Source: Myotis daubentonii (lineage: Eukaryota; Chordata; Mammalia; Chiroptera; Vespertilionidae). Taken from it: DNA of 64,000 nt. The position numbers and the translations under genes are program-made. A model generated the notes under the pieces. That model was given only the letters and a program-made list of their open reading frames with translations, did not search any database and had not been told where the DNA came from. Every line of letters starts with the position of its first letter. The stretch's first letter is position 1. Below, one piece after another: positions 11,546 through 24,215 of this stretch. Location of the stretch: contig NC_081844.1 in the NCBI RefSeq assembly GCF_963259705.1, positions 105,984,671 to 106,048,670 on the forward strand. The letters are read 5' to 3'.

Positions 11546-11748
11546 ATATCCTGGCTGTGTAGTTCAATGGTTGAGCATCAACCATTGAACCAAGAGGTCA
11601 CCAGTTCAATTCCTGGTCAGGGCACATGCCCCAGTTGCAGGCTCAATTCCCAATAGGGGGCATGCAGGAGGCAGCCGATCAATGTTTCTATCTCTCTATC
11701 CCTCTCTCTTCCTCTCTCTCTAAAATCAATAAAAACACAGGGTTTTTT
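11546..11748 (+). mobile_element. Ves SINE (older subfamily)
   Basis: Forward tRNA-derived head (TTCAATGGTTGAGCATCAACC), box B-like AGTTCAATTCC, CT-rich region and AATAAAAACA tail. Target duplication unclear. Confidence 0.85.
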
Positions 11749-12324
11749 TTAAGTTATCTGAAAGATCTTAAAAACAAATAAAACAAAACATGCACAGATT
11801 AAAAACTAAAGCTATGCCAAAATATTGAGTGGCACTCCCTAAATTGAAAATTACTTGTTATTTTCCTTTCCACCTTTACCCAACATTCCACAATAGGCAT
11901 GTATTATATAATCAGAAAGAGCATTTTTTAAGCAAAATGAAAATACAAGCTGGTCTTCAAAGCAAACAATTTATACTCAAGGTACTCTTTCAACTCACAT
12001 GAACACTTAAACTCAAAGAACTCAGAGAACTGGTGAGGGAGAAAGACAGGAGGGAAAAACAAACATGGAATATAATTTCAGGCAGTGCTAAGTGCTATGA
12101 AGAAAACAGAAAAAAGCAGGGTGAGGGAACTGAGTGAAAAGTAGAGTTATTTTAGATTGGGTGGTTAGAGAAGGCCTCTAAAAAAAGATATTTGATTGTG
12201 TAAGCTACAGGTATAGTAAGTTGCATTCCTATTGTGTAATTGTTCTAAGATCTAGAAAACTCTGTTTACAACTTCAAATAATCATCTCTATGAAAATAGT
12301 TTCTACTTTAAGAAGCAGTAAGGT

Positions 12325-12400
12325 ATACTGGAATAGAGAGACTAGGTTTAAAGCCTTAGTAGGTGTGTACCCTTAGGCAAGTCACAAGCTCTCTTTCTCT
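12325..12400 (-). repeat. MIR fragment (old)
   Basis: GTGTGTACCCTTAGGCAAGTCAC resembles the reverse-strand MIR block 'gtgaccttgggcaagtca'. Confidence 0.4.
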
Positions 12401-12420
12401 CTATCTGAATTTGCTCAGGT

Positions 12421-12515
12421 TTCTCTCTGTGTGTCTCTCCCCCTCCCTTCCACTCTCTCTAAAGATAAATGGAAAAATATCCTTGGGTGAGGATTAACAA
12501 AACAACAAAAAACAC
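12421..12515 (+). repeat. SINE 3' fragment
   Basis: CT-rich block followed by ATAAATGGAAAAATATCCTT and an AAC-rich tail, like the 3' end of bat tRNA-derived SINEs. The head is absent. Confidence 0.4.
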
Positions 12516-13419
12516 TACAATGGAGATTATACCAAAGAAAAAGGGTTACTCTCATAAACAAAACAACATAAAGCAATAGAAATAAATAAAACCAGCATTT
12601 GTTTTACAAACATCATAACAGACATGCGCAGAATGAGGCATATCACATTTTTGTTGAAAAATGTAAAAAGACATATTTTAATGTGGTCTGAACCCCATTT
12701 ACTCACTTCCCTATCCTCAAATTATACTGTTAAACCTTATCCATCATACGCACTGTTCTGGAAACCATAAATTAAAACTGTTAGTAAAACCAGTTTTAGG
12801 TTTAATTTTCTCACGGCAGAGGCTCTCTTCCACAGAAAATGCGTGTGATTTCTTGGATGCTAGGCAGGCATGGTGGCACCATCAGAACTTTCATTTCAGC
12901 AAGATAGGAATTTACTTGCTGACCACCAAGTCACCCTGACTCCAGAAAATATGACATGCAAATGATTTTTTAAAAATTTCCAATTATAACAAGAACAGAT
13001 AAAAATTATTCTTTTAGAAAAATGTTAAAACGAATCTTTGTTTGGCACTAAACTTTCAAAGCCCTCACCATTAACAAGACACTCTGAAACTAGGATTATA
13101 CGTAAAAGACAGCATAGCGTGGGACCACAGGCCTACAGAGGGTGCTGACTGATGATCCTAAGGAAAGCAAGAACAGCCAGAGCTTGAAAGACTTCTGGGA
13201 GTGGGCATCACTGGATACAAGGAAGTGAAACATGAGCATATGATTTCCAAGCAATTGGAGAAAATCTGTATCAGAAAACAGGTTGGCCATTTAGAAAGAA
13301 TGTGGATCCCTAACAGATAGCATAGACCAATATAAACGACAGAGAAACTGAAAGAATTACATGCAAAACAAAGACATAAAAGGAATAGCAAAGAAAAGGA
13401 GTATGATTACATAAAAGGT

Positions 13420-13670
13420 AAAATTTCTTTCAAAACTTTCTCCAAGGCAAAAAGCATTATAAGCAAAACTGAAAGGCAAATGTCAAACTGGAGGAAATAT
13501 TTGCAATAAGATTTCCTACAAATCATACTTTTAAAAAAATATAGTCACCAATTAAAAAATAGGGAAAAGGAATGAAGAGATAACTCATAAAACAATAGAA
13601 ATGCCAATAAATATGTATGTACATTCCACCTCACTAGCAAGCAAACAAGTGTACATTATGACATTATATT
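13420..13670. repeat. Old L1 fragment
   Basis: ORF2-like tract (GCAAATGTCAAACTGGAGGAAATATTTGC… and GCCAATAAATATG) typical of diverged L1. Confidence 0.5.
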
Positions 13671-13710
13671 ATTTTCACTGTATAACTTGACCCAGCCCCT
13701 CTTTTACTTA

Positions 13711-14106
13711 TTTTATTTTTTTATATATATCTTTATTGAGTTCAGAGTGGAAGGGAGAGGGAAAGAGAGACAGAAACATCAATGATGAGAGAGAATCACT
13801 GATCAGCTGCCTCCTGCACGTCCCCTAATGGGGATCAAGCCCACAACCAGGCATGTGCCCCAGACCAGAATAAAACCTGGCACCCCTCAGTCCGCCGGCC
13901 ACATGCAAATACAAATATTGTATTTGTTCCCGTTTTGTTATTTTACTTCAAAATAAGATATGTGCAGTGTACATAGGAACTTGTTCATAGTTTTTTTTTT
14001 TTACTATAGTCCGACCCTCCAACGGTCTGAGGGACAGTGAACTGGCCCCCTGTTTAAAAAGTTTGAGGACCCCTGCTCTATCCACTTAGCCAAACCAGCT
14101 AGGGCT
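13711..14106 (-). mobile_element. Ves SINE split by an hAT element
   Basis: Reverse-oriented Ves SINE. The tail and body run 13711-13900 and the last part of the head resumes at 14076-14106 (CTCTATCCACTTAGCCAAACC). The middle is an inserted non-autonomous hAT. Confidence 0.85.
13901..14075. mobile_element. Non-autonomous hAT, left end missing
   Basis: The right terminus GTTTGAGGACCCCTG, preceded by AAACAGGGGGCCAGTTCACTG in reverse complement, matches a bat/primate-type short hAT whose ends are CAGGGGTCCTCAAAC. The left terminus is absent: the sequence enters directly at ACATGCAAATAC after GGCC, which both the SINE and the element carry at that point. This suggests a microhomology deletion. 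Confidence 0.7.
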
Positions 14107-14985
14107 GTTTTTTGGGGGTTTGGGGGTTTTTTGAGCCAGCCTCTCTAAAGTATAATTTAGCCACCTAAAGTGTTTTAATTGTGCACACTCTTTCACCTAA
14201 GAAATCATCACATAAGTATATTTAGGTACAAAAATGATCTACTCAATATGACTTAAAATGTTTCAAAAAGCAAAGCAGTCTTTATATAGAAGAGAGGGTT
14301 TCTTAAAATCAGTAATATAGAGTCCCATCTCCTCCTCCCTTGGCCCCAACTCCGACTTCATCTCTGCTCTCATCCTTCCAGACCCCCCTAATGATACATA
14401 GAACCCCACCTTTTCTCCCTCAACACTTCACCCACCCTAGATTCCTAGTGGTTTTCAAGGGGTCACCCTCACCACCCGCCAGCCATCTGCACGGCACTCA
14501 TCACCCTCCCCGACTTCTCTGACAAAAAAAAAAAAAAATCAGTAATATATCTATTAAGGGGAATGTTATGCAGTGATTTAAAATGATGGCTGAAAGTCTT
14601 AATGCATCATGTTAATATGTCATTTTTATTATTAATTGAAATGTAAACAAGTGCAGGTTATTTTTAATCATATTTGCTTTTAAGCAAAACTTAAATATTT
14701 TTAAATGCTATCCAGAGCTATGACAATGACTGAACTAAACTGGTCTACCCTCCATGAAAACAATTTAGCCATAAATAAAGCATTGCCTACTTTGTGATAA
14801 ATTACTGAGCTATACACTTAAGATTTCTGCACTTTTCTATACATATGTTGTAATTCAAAAAAGAAAAATAACAGTCCTCTTCTTCTCTCCTCCCAACCTA
14901 CAAATGACAAAGGTGCCATTCATTGGTGGAAGACTTACAGACGTTATGAATCTGGGGACAGGTCTGCAATACAATATTAAGGACA

Positions 14986-15160
14986 AAGGCCCTGGTCAGG
15001 TAGCTCATTTGGTTAGAGTGTCATCCCCATACACCAAGGTCACAGGCTGAATCCTAGGTCAGGGCACATACAAGAATCAACCAATGATTGCATAAATAAG
15101 TGGAGCAACAAATTGATGTTTCTCTCTGTCAACGCAATAAAAAAAAATAAGTAAATAAAG
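14986..15160 (+). mobile_element. tRNA-derived SINE (short bat subfamily)
   Basis: Head GCTCATTTGGTTAGAGTGTC, then GGGCACATACAAGAATCAACC, TTGATGTTTCTCTC and an A-rich tail. It shares this layout with the copy at 24004, not with the standard Ves body. Confidence 0.75.
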
Positions 15161-15463
15161 GAAATAAAGAAAGCTGCATTCTGGTTATTATAGGGTGAGA
15201 CCAAAGGGGGGAGGGAGGACTCCCTGTAATTGTAGAGTTACATATCCTCCCATGAACAAAGAGAACAAATATGCAAAGAAAGGCAGACAACAAACCATTT
15301 ACATCTGTTGGGGTGGGAGAGATTATTAAACTTTTCTCTATACAGATAACTTAATAATAAAATACTGATATTCCTTAACCAAGCAATTATACTTCTAGGA
15401 GTTTATTCTACAGATATAATCATGCAAGCCAAAATATATATGTTCAATGAAATTAGTAAAGTG

Positions 15464-15493
15464 CTGTCGCGCGCACACACACACACACACACT
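15464..15493. repeat. (CA)n microsatellite
   Basis: CGCGCACACAC run. Confidence 0.9.
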
Positions 15494-15553
15494 AAAGCCT
15501 AAAGTTCCTCAAATAAGGAACTGGCTATATTAATACAAAAAAATAAATTTACA

Positions 15554-15770
15554 GCCCAGCTGGCGTGGCTCAGTAGCTGAGCGTGTACCTATGAGACAGG
15601 AGGTCATGGCTCAATTCCCAGTCAGGGCACATGCTGGGTGCGGGCTCAATCCCCAGTGTGGGGTGTGCAGGAGGCAGCCAATCAATGATTCTCATTATTA
15701 ATGTTTCTATCTATCTCTCCCTCTCCCTTCCTCTCTGAAATCAATAAAAATATATATTTTTTAAAAAATT
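15554..15770 (+). mobile_element. Ves SINE (older subfamily)
   Basis: Forward copy with GTGGCTCAGTAGCTGAGCG head, AGGAGGTCATGG block, CT-rich region and poly-A/TATA tail. Near-duplicate AAATTTACA/AAAATTACA flanks. Confidence 0.87.
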
Positions 15771-16689
15771 ACAAAGCCATATGATAAAATACTACTACAT
15801 AGCTACAAAACAGTAGGATTTTATGTGCTAATATGAAAAAATGATCAACGTATATTATTAATTTAAAAAGTTATTAATTAAAAGTAATAAATATATAGTA
15901 TGGTTCTGTTTGTAATTTTTAAAGCTTTTTTTTCTGAAATAATGGGAAACCAGTAAGGGATACTTTGGCAAGTGAGACCTGGGATCGAAGGAAACTTTAC
16001 ATGTCTTTTATAACCTTCAGTAGAACTGTATTATTTTTAAATCTTTGAACCTTGTTTAAAAATTTTTGAATCCTGACATAAAACAGTGATTTGTCAAACT
16101 CCTTTTTTATTTAAGCCTTCTAAGATTTGCTTTAAAACTTGAAGTTGGAGAAGGAAAAGTTGAGCTAAAAACAGTTTAATTTAAAAATTTGTTCAAAGTT
16201 GACTTGAATGTTTCTTTGTTTTTGTGTGTGTGAAAATTTCCATAGGAGTTAAGATTTTACGTAAAAAATTCTAAGAGCTCTGCTATATAAAACAGATAAA
16301 TGCAGAGTTATTCTGGGTGAGGTGCAGTCACAACACCACGGTTATAGTCATTATCATCACCATAACAACATAGAGAACCTGCACGATTTGATGGATTCTT
16401 CCCTGCCCAACAGGCAGAGAGAAGACAGACCAAATGTCTTTCTGGGTGGTGATGAGTGGGGAGATTACCAATGGATTTTTTTGATTTTTTTTTAGTAACC
16501 AAAGGAGAACACCTGACAGCAGGGGCCACACCAAGTGCACGGTCTTAATTTCTTTTCCTTACCCTGCCCTGGATAAGAGACTCTAAGACTGGAATTCTCA
16601 CTTCTTGAGTAGGGAACCAGGAAAAGAAATAGATTTTTGTCCCCGGAAGAGTAGGCAATCAGCAAGGGAGGCTGCTGTTACCTTCCTCT

Positions 16690-16865
16690 ACTTCACAGAA
16701 CTCTGAAGGTAGATAAAACCACCTCCATTTGGGGGATAAGGAAACTGAGGGTCAGGAAGGCAAATAACTTGCCTAGTGTCAGAGCTACGGAGCAGCAGGC
16801 ACCAGAGTAGAATTCGAGTTTGTATGCGCCAGAGGCAGGGTTCTGTCCACCAAGCTGTCTCCCTT
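16690..16865 (+). repeat. MIR SINE (old)
   Basis: GGGGATAAGGAAACTGAGGG…AAATAACTTGCC…CAGAGCTAC keeps the MIR core order. Confidence 0.65.
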
Positions 16866-16869
16866 CTCT

Positions 16870-17265
16870 AAAATGTATCCTCTCCGGTTGGTAGCTAAGT
16901 TCCCACTGCGGTGTCCTCAAACCACTGTGCTCACTGTACACATCCAAGTCAAGAGAAACAGCAAAGCAGCTGCCAAGACGGTAGATTACTGTCCAGCGTA
17001 TCTCCACTGGGCTAGGCAGGAGGCACTAAACGTGATTCTCGTGATCCGCGCTGTCATTCCACGTAATCTGTCCTCCCCCTGCAGAAAGCTATCAACACCC
17101 GCTCCAGTAAGAGTTTGCCCGTGGCATTCCCAAGAAAAGCTGTCAGCCCACTAACGTGGAACCTCTACATTCGAGTCCACTAGCTTTAGGCTTTTAACAC
17201 TAAAAATAAAGAGAGGAATTTGTTTCAACCTAAAAATGGCAGTTGCCAAGTTGATGTCACTATAG
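16870..17265. other. Unique intronic sequence
   Basis: No recognised feature. Confidence 0.4.
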
Positions 17266-17269
17266 CATG

Positions 17270-17445
17270 GGGACTAAAACATTAGCTTTGCAGTTACCAG
17301 ACTTCGGTTTATTGCTCAGTTCTGCCACTTAAAATAAATGTGCAGCCCTAGACAATTCAATTCAACTTCATAGACAAAACAGGCATGATAGACAACTTCT
17401 CCATAAAGGATTAAATGAGATGACCCTGTGCCTGTAGCTCGGCAC
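17270..17445 (-). repeat. MIR SINE (old)
   Basis: Reverse-strand MIR pattern: TTCTGCCACTTA … AGGATTAAATGAGATGA. Confidence 0.55.
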
Positions 17446-18159
17446 AGCCATAAGGAGTGGAAAATAAATGGCCGATACTGTACTAGCATTAACACTGGTG
17501 TCACTCTCGTGCCACAGAAGTCCTGGAGTCTTAGAAAATACCCTACACGCTCTGAACTCTTGAGTATCTGATGTGAACAGCCAACTGGTTGAATCTGGCT
17601 GCCTGAACCAACTGAAAGGGCAATGCGGTTCAGCCTGGGTCACACACATCTAGATATTCCAGTTCAGCTGTCCTAAAAAATGCTGAGGGTTCGGTCCTAG
17701 TTTAAACTGGTTCTCATTTTTTTAAAACCACATACAGGTCTGGCTAACTTCCGAGTTTTATTACGCATACACACTGGACACTGTAGTTCAGTCTGGACTT
17801 TTGTTCACAGGTCTACTTACTACAATAGGCTTCTTGAGAGCAGGTAACAAGTCTGTGCTGTTCATCTCTCTCTGCCCAGCACCAGGCAGGCCCTGCGCGT
17901 GCCAAATGTCAGCAGACAGCCATGGAACTCACTGCGGAAACGCCACTGAGGAATCTCACTAGCTTTTGGGTTCAGAGAGCTCATTTTGGCAAAGGGAATG
18001 CAATTTCCCCTCCTACACACATCTGGCAGGTATTTCATTTTTTATTCTGAAATAATGACAAAACAAGTTATATACCAGATATCAATAGTCAAGTTTCACG
18101 AACAAAATGAAGATGGAAAACTCTAGAAATACTAACATTCCAGTGTAAAATTTTGGAAT

Positions 18160-18330
18160 CAGACAAATCTGTGCCAGCCCTATCACTTCACAGCTATGCA
18201 AATATTAACGTGGTCCAATCACACACATCACTCTGAGACTCGCCTTCCACACTGACAAATGGGGATGGTGAGACCTACCTCACAGTTATCACAAAGCTCA
18301 TGTACGTGAAGCACCCAGCTGGTGGTAAGT
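18160..18330 (-). repeat. MIR SINE (old)
   Basis: ACAAATGGGGATGGTGAGACCTACCTCACAG plus flanking blocks follow reverse-strand MIR. Confidence 0.6.
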
Positions 18331-18696
18331 GGTTTTTTAAAACGGATGTATTGAGGTAAATGATTTTTATTTTTTATGCCTTTTCTATTCGCATCTACAG
18401 CAGACACTAGAGGGACTGCATTAGGCCTACCAATATCTACATCTTTACTCCTGCTTTTCAGAAAATTCTCTCATTCAGTCATGTAAATAGGCTAACTGAC
18501 TAAAGTTAAACTGTCAATAGGTCCAGTGTGATCATTTTAAGGGGGACCCTCTCATGCAACTCAGGAGCAAAGCAAAGTCAACCAGGCTCTCCCGGTGGCC
18601 TGTTACTGCTCACCTGGACTTGCTGTGCAATGTCAAGCAAGTCATCTTTGTGATTAACATAAGCAACAGGCATTCTTTGAAAGCTCAAACCCAAAT

Positions 18697-18943
18697 TCCG
18701 TCACTACCTTTTTTTTTTTTTAATATATTTTATTGATTTTTTACAGAGAGGAAGGGAGAGGGATAGTGAGTTAGAAACATCGATGAGAAAGAAACATCGA
18801 TCAGCTGCCTCCTGCACGCCCCCTACTGGGGATGTGCCCGCAACCAAGGTACATGCCCTTGATCAGAATCGAACCTGGGACCCTTGAGTCCGCAGGCCGA
18901 CGCTCTATCCATTGAGCCAAACCGGTTAGGGCTCCGTCAATAC
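18697..18943 (-). mobile_element. Ves SINE
   Basis: Full reverse Ves SINE (18708-18932). Flanking duplicates TCCGTCACTAC (18697-18707) and TCCGTCAATAC (18933-18943) differ at one base. Confidence 0.92.
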
Positions 18944-21460
18944 TTTTTAACACAGGTTGGAGACTGGAAATGGAGAGGAAGTACTGGTATTAAAATGATA
19001 CGTAAAAACAATGAGAAAGAGAAAGGCAGTCTCCCAGGTTCATTAATACATGTTTACTTTTCATTCATAAATGGAACAAAACAGAGTCATGATGTTCTCA
19101 TTTCAATCAGGTGAGTACATATTTCATTTTATACACTAAAGAAAAACCTAACAAAATCCCCTCTACACCTGGAAAGACAATATTTGCTCCATTCACATTT
19201 TAGTGAGTATCTATCATTCCATATTTCACCTTATTTCAAAGTCCAATCAAGGTAAAGTTTCCATTTTTTCTCTTAAATGATTTTCACTGGGAGAGATGAG
19301 TCAAAGACAAACTTTTAACACATTTCAGTTTCCATTTCAACAAGGTAGGAACCCATACTTCCTCCCACTCACCCCACCTTGTGAATTCCCAACACTGTTC
19401 AAAATATACTGAGTGATGCCTTTCCGTTCATTGGTCAGTTACTTTTAACTGAGTGCAAAAAAAGTTTCTGCACTTCCAAACCTCACAACTACAATTCTCC
19501 ACCTTCTTAAATTTCTACCCCTACTAAAAAGCAATTATAACATTCAAGTAATAAGCATTTTTCAGGAAAAAAAAAATAGAGACAAAGATGTACACTATTA
19601 CTCTAATGCAAATATCCATTATTTAGCACCAAGGAAGAGCACATGCACTAACGCCGGCCACTTCAAGAACATTTTTGTTCAAGTGACATCGCATGCAGAG
19701 AAGCTGCTTTTCCACAGATAAATATTCATTACCACGCAGCCTCATTGAAACACCCAGTCCCTGGACCCTACGAGTTATAGCCCACCTTTTTATATAGACT
19801 CTAAGACAACTGGATCTTATATTGAATCCACTCTCTAGTTAATGTGTTAGTGAAATTGCGGTACCATTTTCTACAAAAAGCAATTTGAATCAATAACCAC
19901 ACAAATGCTAATCAGAACGTTTGCCAACAAGTAAATAAAATGCACAACCCCAATATGAAGGAAGTGTTCCTCCTTCCTGGCTCCCCAGTTCCATTTAAAG
20001 ACCGAACATGAATAGAAAGATAACCTTGAGAACAGTCAAGTCACCCCTGCCATTAATCATAGCCCTCTAGCTCACTTGCGGATTTTACTATTTCCCTGAA
20101 ACAGGGCAGTCTCACCAGGACGCCAGGAATTTAATAATGCGTTTTAAAGATATATCAAACTGTCTGGAATATGCCGTGATGAAAACGGAATACTGCCATT
20201 GAAACCATACTTAATTAAACACATGCTTTCTCTAACCAGAGCTTCCCCAGGGAAGCCACAATGTCTTCTGCCTGGCACTCTTGAGTATCGGTCCCAATAG
20301 TGAGCTCGGTCAGGCTGCACTCCTGCAAACAGTTTTCTTTTCCTGAGCAACCCCTCCCCGCTCCCCCCAAAAAGTTTGACTTTTATCTGTGGAATTCTCT
20401 GCCGGCCTCGGCCTGGAACACTGGGTGGACCAGAGGACAGGTGTCAGATCTGGCCTTGGGAAGTGGCCCACACTGACAGTTGTTGGCAGCATAAAGCTGT
20501 GATCTTTGTAAACTTCAATTTGAGGCTTTCTACCATTGGTGATTCTCTCCCCCACTCCTTTTTTGAAGGAGGGAGAGAAAGCAAGCCAAAAGGATGCTTT
20601 TCAAAATAGAAAAACCACCATTTTAATTATAAAACCCTCCCGATTGAACAAAGAGCTGTTAAAAGTAGCCAAATGGAAAATGCCAGGGTTTTTGGGCACA
20701 TGCACAACTGTTAAACATGAGAATCACAACTTCAAGGGACGGGGTAAGAATTAAAAGCAGGAGCAGAAAAAGAGGAGCAGAACAGGGCCCAGCCCAAGAC
20801 CCATTTGCTCAGAAGGGCCCCTCTTGGTCCTAACTCCTCCATGCGGGGCACCCAGGCTGGAGGAAAGCAGAGGGTTACACAGAACATTTAGCAGACTTAA
20901 CATTGGCTTAAACACACTACTGCAAGTTTCAACAAATGTTCATGGCATACGTAAAAACACATTTACAACAAGAAAGAAGAGAGGCACCTGGAGACATCTG
21001 ACACTGGGCATGCTCTGCAGGCAACTCAGTGCGCACATGCTCTCTACCAGGTTGGCGCAGCCTAGCCACAAAGACCTTGGCACAGAACACTGCAGGATGA
21101 CAAAAAGGAAGGAAGAGAAGAAGCAGTTAGAGGCCGCAACAAATCACTCCTTCACACAGGCAACTTGAATGTTAGTTGGGCAGGGGGTGCACCCGTGGCA
21201 GTTTGGAGGTCAGGGATGGTGGTGACAGGCAACTTACTGAAACCTTGGGAGAGGGCCCACTTTCTGTCCTATTAAAAGGTTGCTGCTGCCAACCACTAAT
21301 CCTCTAGATAAGGTTGAATCAAGAGGGAGAGAGAATGATTAAATGAAAACCCATTAAAGGGAGCTGTGAACGTTTGAATGCAAAACGAGATTAGTGGTGA
21401 GATTATGACTACAACTTCATAAAAGTAAGCTTATGTCATATAATTATAATTGCCATCAAT
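18944..21460. other. Long repeat-poor intronic segment
   Basis: About 2.5 kb with almost no recognisable repeats, unusual for this window. No exon seen. It may hold conserved intronic regulatory DNA, but nothing in the sequence proves it. Confidence 0.4.
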
Positions 21461-21462
21461 AC

Positions 21463-21650
21463 GTCACCTACTATGTGCCAAGCACTTTCAATGTGTTCTC
21501 TAATTCCCACACCACAGTGTAAGGAAACAGGCTCGGAGAGGTTAGTTAAGTCATTTGCAAGGGCACACAGCAGAGGGGAGAGCCAGAATTTCAAACCTTG
21601 GTTTGTCTGTTATTAAAACCCACACTCATTCCACAAGACTGGTGCCTCTT
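21463..21650 (+). repeat. MIR SINE (old)
   Basis: CTACTATGTGCCAAGCACTT … GGAAACAGGCTCGGAGAGGT … AGAGCCAGAATTTCAAACC: a well-preserved MIR. Confidence 0.75.
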
Positions 21651-22689
21651 TTGTAAAAACTTTGATCACCTGAATTTTTATCATGTGGTTAGTTTTGCAC
21701 TTCCCTAAGTAAAATCACAGGAAACCTAGAGACATTAAGCAATAGGAACAAGAAAGATGAGTGAGAGATTGCTAGAGACAGGCAATTAAAAAGAGCTGAC
21801 TAAAAACATATCTGATTTTTAGTATCATACACACTTTGCCTTCCTAAAGAAAAAACTTGGGAATATCATGATTTTCATCTTGGACTTTGTTTACAAAGCT
21901 CATTGGACATGAGCAAGAATTAAAAGCTTATTCATTTACCTATTCCATTCTCTTTGAAAAGCTTGCTGGGTTTTCAGGGAATTAAGAAAAAAGGTAAAAT
22001 ATAAAAATAAACATGCATTATGGTTAGTATTTTAAAACCATTAGATTACTTATGGTATTCATAAGTGCTTTTTCAGATCTAACGTCAATTAATTTACTAT
22101 GGCAAAATCAATAATCATGCAAAAAAAATTTGAAGGTGGGTATTTGGGTTTAACTAAAATACTCCAGAAGTCTTAGACCTGACCTCAAACTGTTTATCCT
22201 AGCTATAATTAGGAGCGTCAAACATCCTCATGTATATAAACAAGTCCAGGTTTCTACTTGTTATTCCAGCATAATTTTCACACATTTTGCTCTGGTTTGG
22301 TAGAAAAATTCTATGGTTACCCCAAAAGTAACATAAACAAAGACTGTTATACACCTGGTTCCTATCCGGCATCTGCCACTTATTCGTGACATCTCACCCG
22401 TAGTGTAACTAGAATATTGAGATTATTTTGAAAAGGCAGTTGAAAAAATACAAAACTGAGGAATCAAATGGAATTTTTTTAAAAATTAAGCATTTTTTTT
22501 GGTAACAATGAAAATGCCATACATTTCCAATGTGTGCCTTTATTCCAAAGCTTACCATAGCCAATATATTAGAAGTGTATCGCTGATACTCCAGGCAGAC
22601 ATATTCTGTCACCCCAACACTTCCATAGAGTGCCACAAAAGATGCTGCATAAATGCTTGTATAATGAAAACAGCTGCCCTTTATCAAGC

Positions 22690-22900
22690 TCTGTAATATG
22701 CTAGACAGCTGACGTAGTAAATGCTCACATATCCTTGTAAGACAGGTATTGTGCACTTTACAGAAGAGGAAACTGAAGGTCAGAAGAGCTTGATTTGTTG
22801 AAGTAGCAACGTGTCCAAGTGCAAGAGAACAAGCGCTAACTGATGGCAGAATTAGGACTGCAAATCAATCCTGTCTGACTCTAAGCGAACTTGTTTTCTT
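22690..22900 (+). repeat. MIR SINE (old)
   Basis: ACAGAAGAGGAAACTGAAGGTCAGAAGAG and following blocks match MIR order. Confidence 0.65.
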
Positions 22901-23120
22901 CCCACTACAACCAACTGTATTCAGAGATATGATATGTAGCAAATGCTTATTAAAAGAATACTTACATCAGCACAATCAGAAGTAAATGGGCAGAGAAAAG
23001 GCCCCGAACAACACATAGCTATACACAGATTATACAGATTACTAAATTTAAATAAACTCCCAACATCCTCATAGTTCAATTTAAAATGGGGGGATCTTTG
23101 CAGTTATACAAATCATAGAA

Positions 23121-23850
23121 CAGAGGTGGGCAACCCCTGGCACGGGTGCCAAACATGGCACACCAGTAACTTTTGCTGGCATGCGAAACCCTCTCTTATA
23201 ATCTTCCATTTACAATTTTTTTAATATTGACTTTTTTATTTTTCAGATAAATTCAGTGTAGGTGCATCTTAGATAAATAAATAATTTTACGTAACAAGTT
23301 ATCTTAAAGACCATAGACATGGATTGACTAGAGAGGGGAAGAGCACTTTCTATGCCTCTGCCTTAACTCTCCCTGCCTTCCTAGATCCAACCAGTGTTTT
23401 GGTTTCATCCGCATACGCTTGTGAATCTTTGTTCTCAGTGATGAATTTTGTTAAGTCTCGTAAAAGGAGTAGCCTGACGGATGCAAGGAGTAGCTCGTGC
23501 ATATCTCTGAAGGTCACGAAATATAAACCTGATGTAAAATCTCTGTCATCAGTGATGCAGCAGCAAAAGTCCCACTGATCATATCAAACGGAGTCATACA
23601 GTTTTCTGTCGGACTAGCAGTGTACATGTATACATTAAAAAATAAATGTATTTTTCATCATCATATACTGTGTTTTTGTCGCTCGAATGAATTTTATTAT
23701 TTCTTCAAGGTTCTTCACAGACGTACACCTTAAGAGATATCAAGTAGGTGTAACATGTTCTCAAAAAATTAAGGTTGGCACGCAGAAAAATTTTGAGTCA
23801 GAGATTTTGCTGGTTTTGGCACGCACTCACAAAAAGGTTGCCCACCACTG
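23121..23850. mobile_element. hAT transposon, internally deleted, 730 bp
   Basis: Terminal inverted repeats CAGAGGTGGGCAACC (left) and GGTTGCCCACCACTG (right), flanked by a perfect 8-bp duplication TCATAGAA at 23113-23120 and 23851-23858. These are the hallmarks of hAT insertion. The interior keeps the 3' end of a transposase gene (23324-23578). It is too short to be autonomous. Confidence 0.93.
23324..23578 (+). pseudogene. hAT transposase C-terminal remnant (hATC dimerisation region)
   Basis: This frame encodes 84 residues up to a stop. The middle, ACESLFSVMNFVKSRKRSSL followed by TDARSSSCISLKVTKYKPDV, has the pattern of the hAT C-terminal dimerisation domain: a (C/A)ES(L/A)FS-M-N-(V/I)K-(K/R)-R--LTD core, then L----T-Y-PD. 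The zinc-finger N-terminus and the catalytic D/D/E core are missing. It lies inside the element bounded by 23121-23850, so it is a truncated relic that cannot transpose itself. The reading frame has remained open across the remnant. Confidence 0.8.
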
Positions 23851-24003
23851 TCATAGAAGCATTTGGATCTCAGAATAGAATTAAGGATTATACGTGCATT
23901 CAGGAACTAATTCCAGGTTAACACCAAAGTCACCTACAAATCAATGTTCATTTATTCAGTAAAAACAGTCAGGTTCCCTCTGCAAGGTTTACTATAGCTG
24001 CCT

Positions 24004-24144
24004 TGACCCTTGTGGGGTAGCTCAGTTGGTTAGAGCATCATCCAGATATACCAAGGTTATGGGTTTGATCCCCAGTCGGGGCACATACAAGAATCAACCA
24101 GTGAATGCATGGACAGGTGGAACAACAAAATTGATGTTTCTCTC

Positions 24145-24193
<49 letters not shown>

Positions 24194-24215
24194 AATAAAT
24201 ATAAATTTTAAAAAA
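24004..24215 (+). mobile_element. tRNA-derived SINE (short bat subfamily) with (CT)n
   Basis: Head GGTAGCTCAGTTGGTTAGAGC, box B-like GGGTTTGATCCCC, CATACAAGAATCAACCAGTG, then TTGATGTTTCTCTC and an expanded (CT)n at 24152-24188 with an AT-rich tail. Confidence 0.85.

Noticed and set aside
16308..17154. Overlapping short frames on both strands as exons
   Set aside because: No consistent splice sites or recognised protein pattern, and an MIR occupies part of it.
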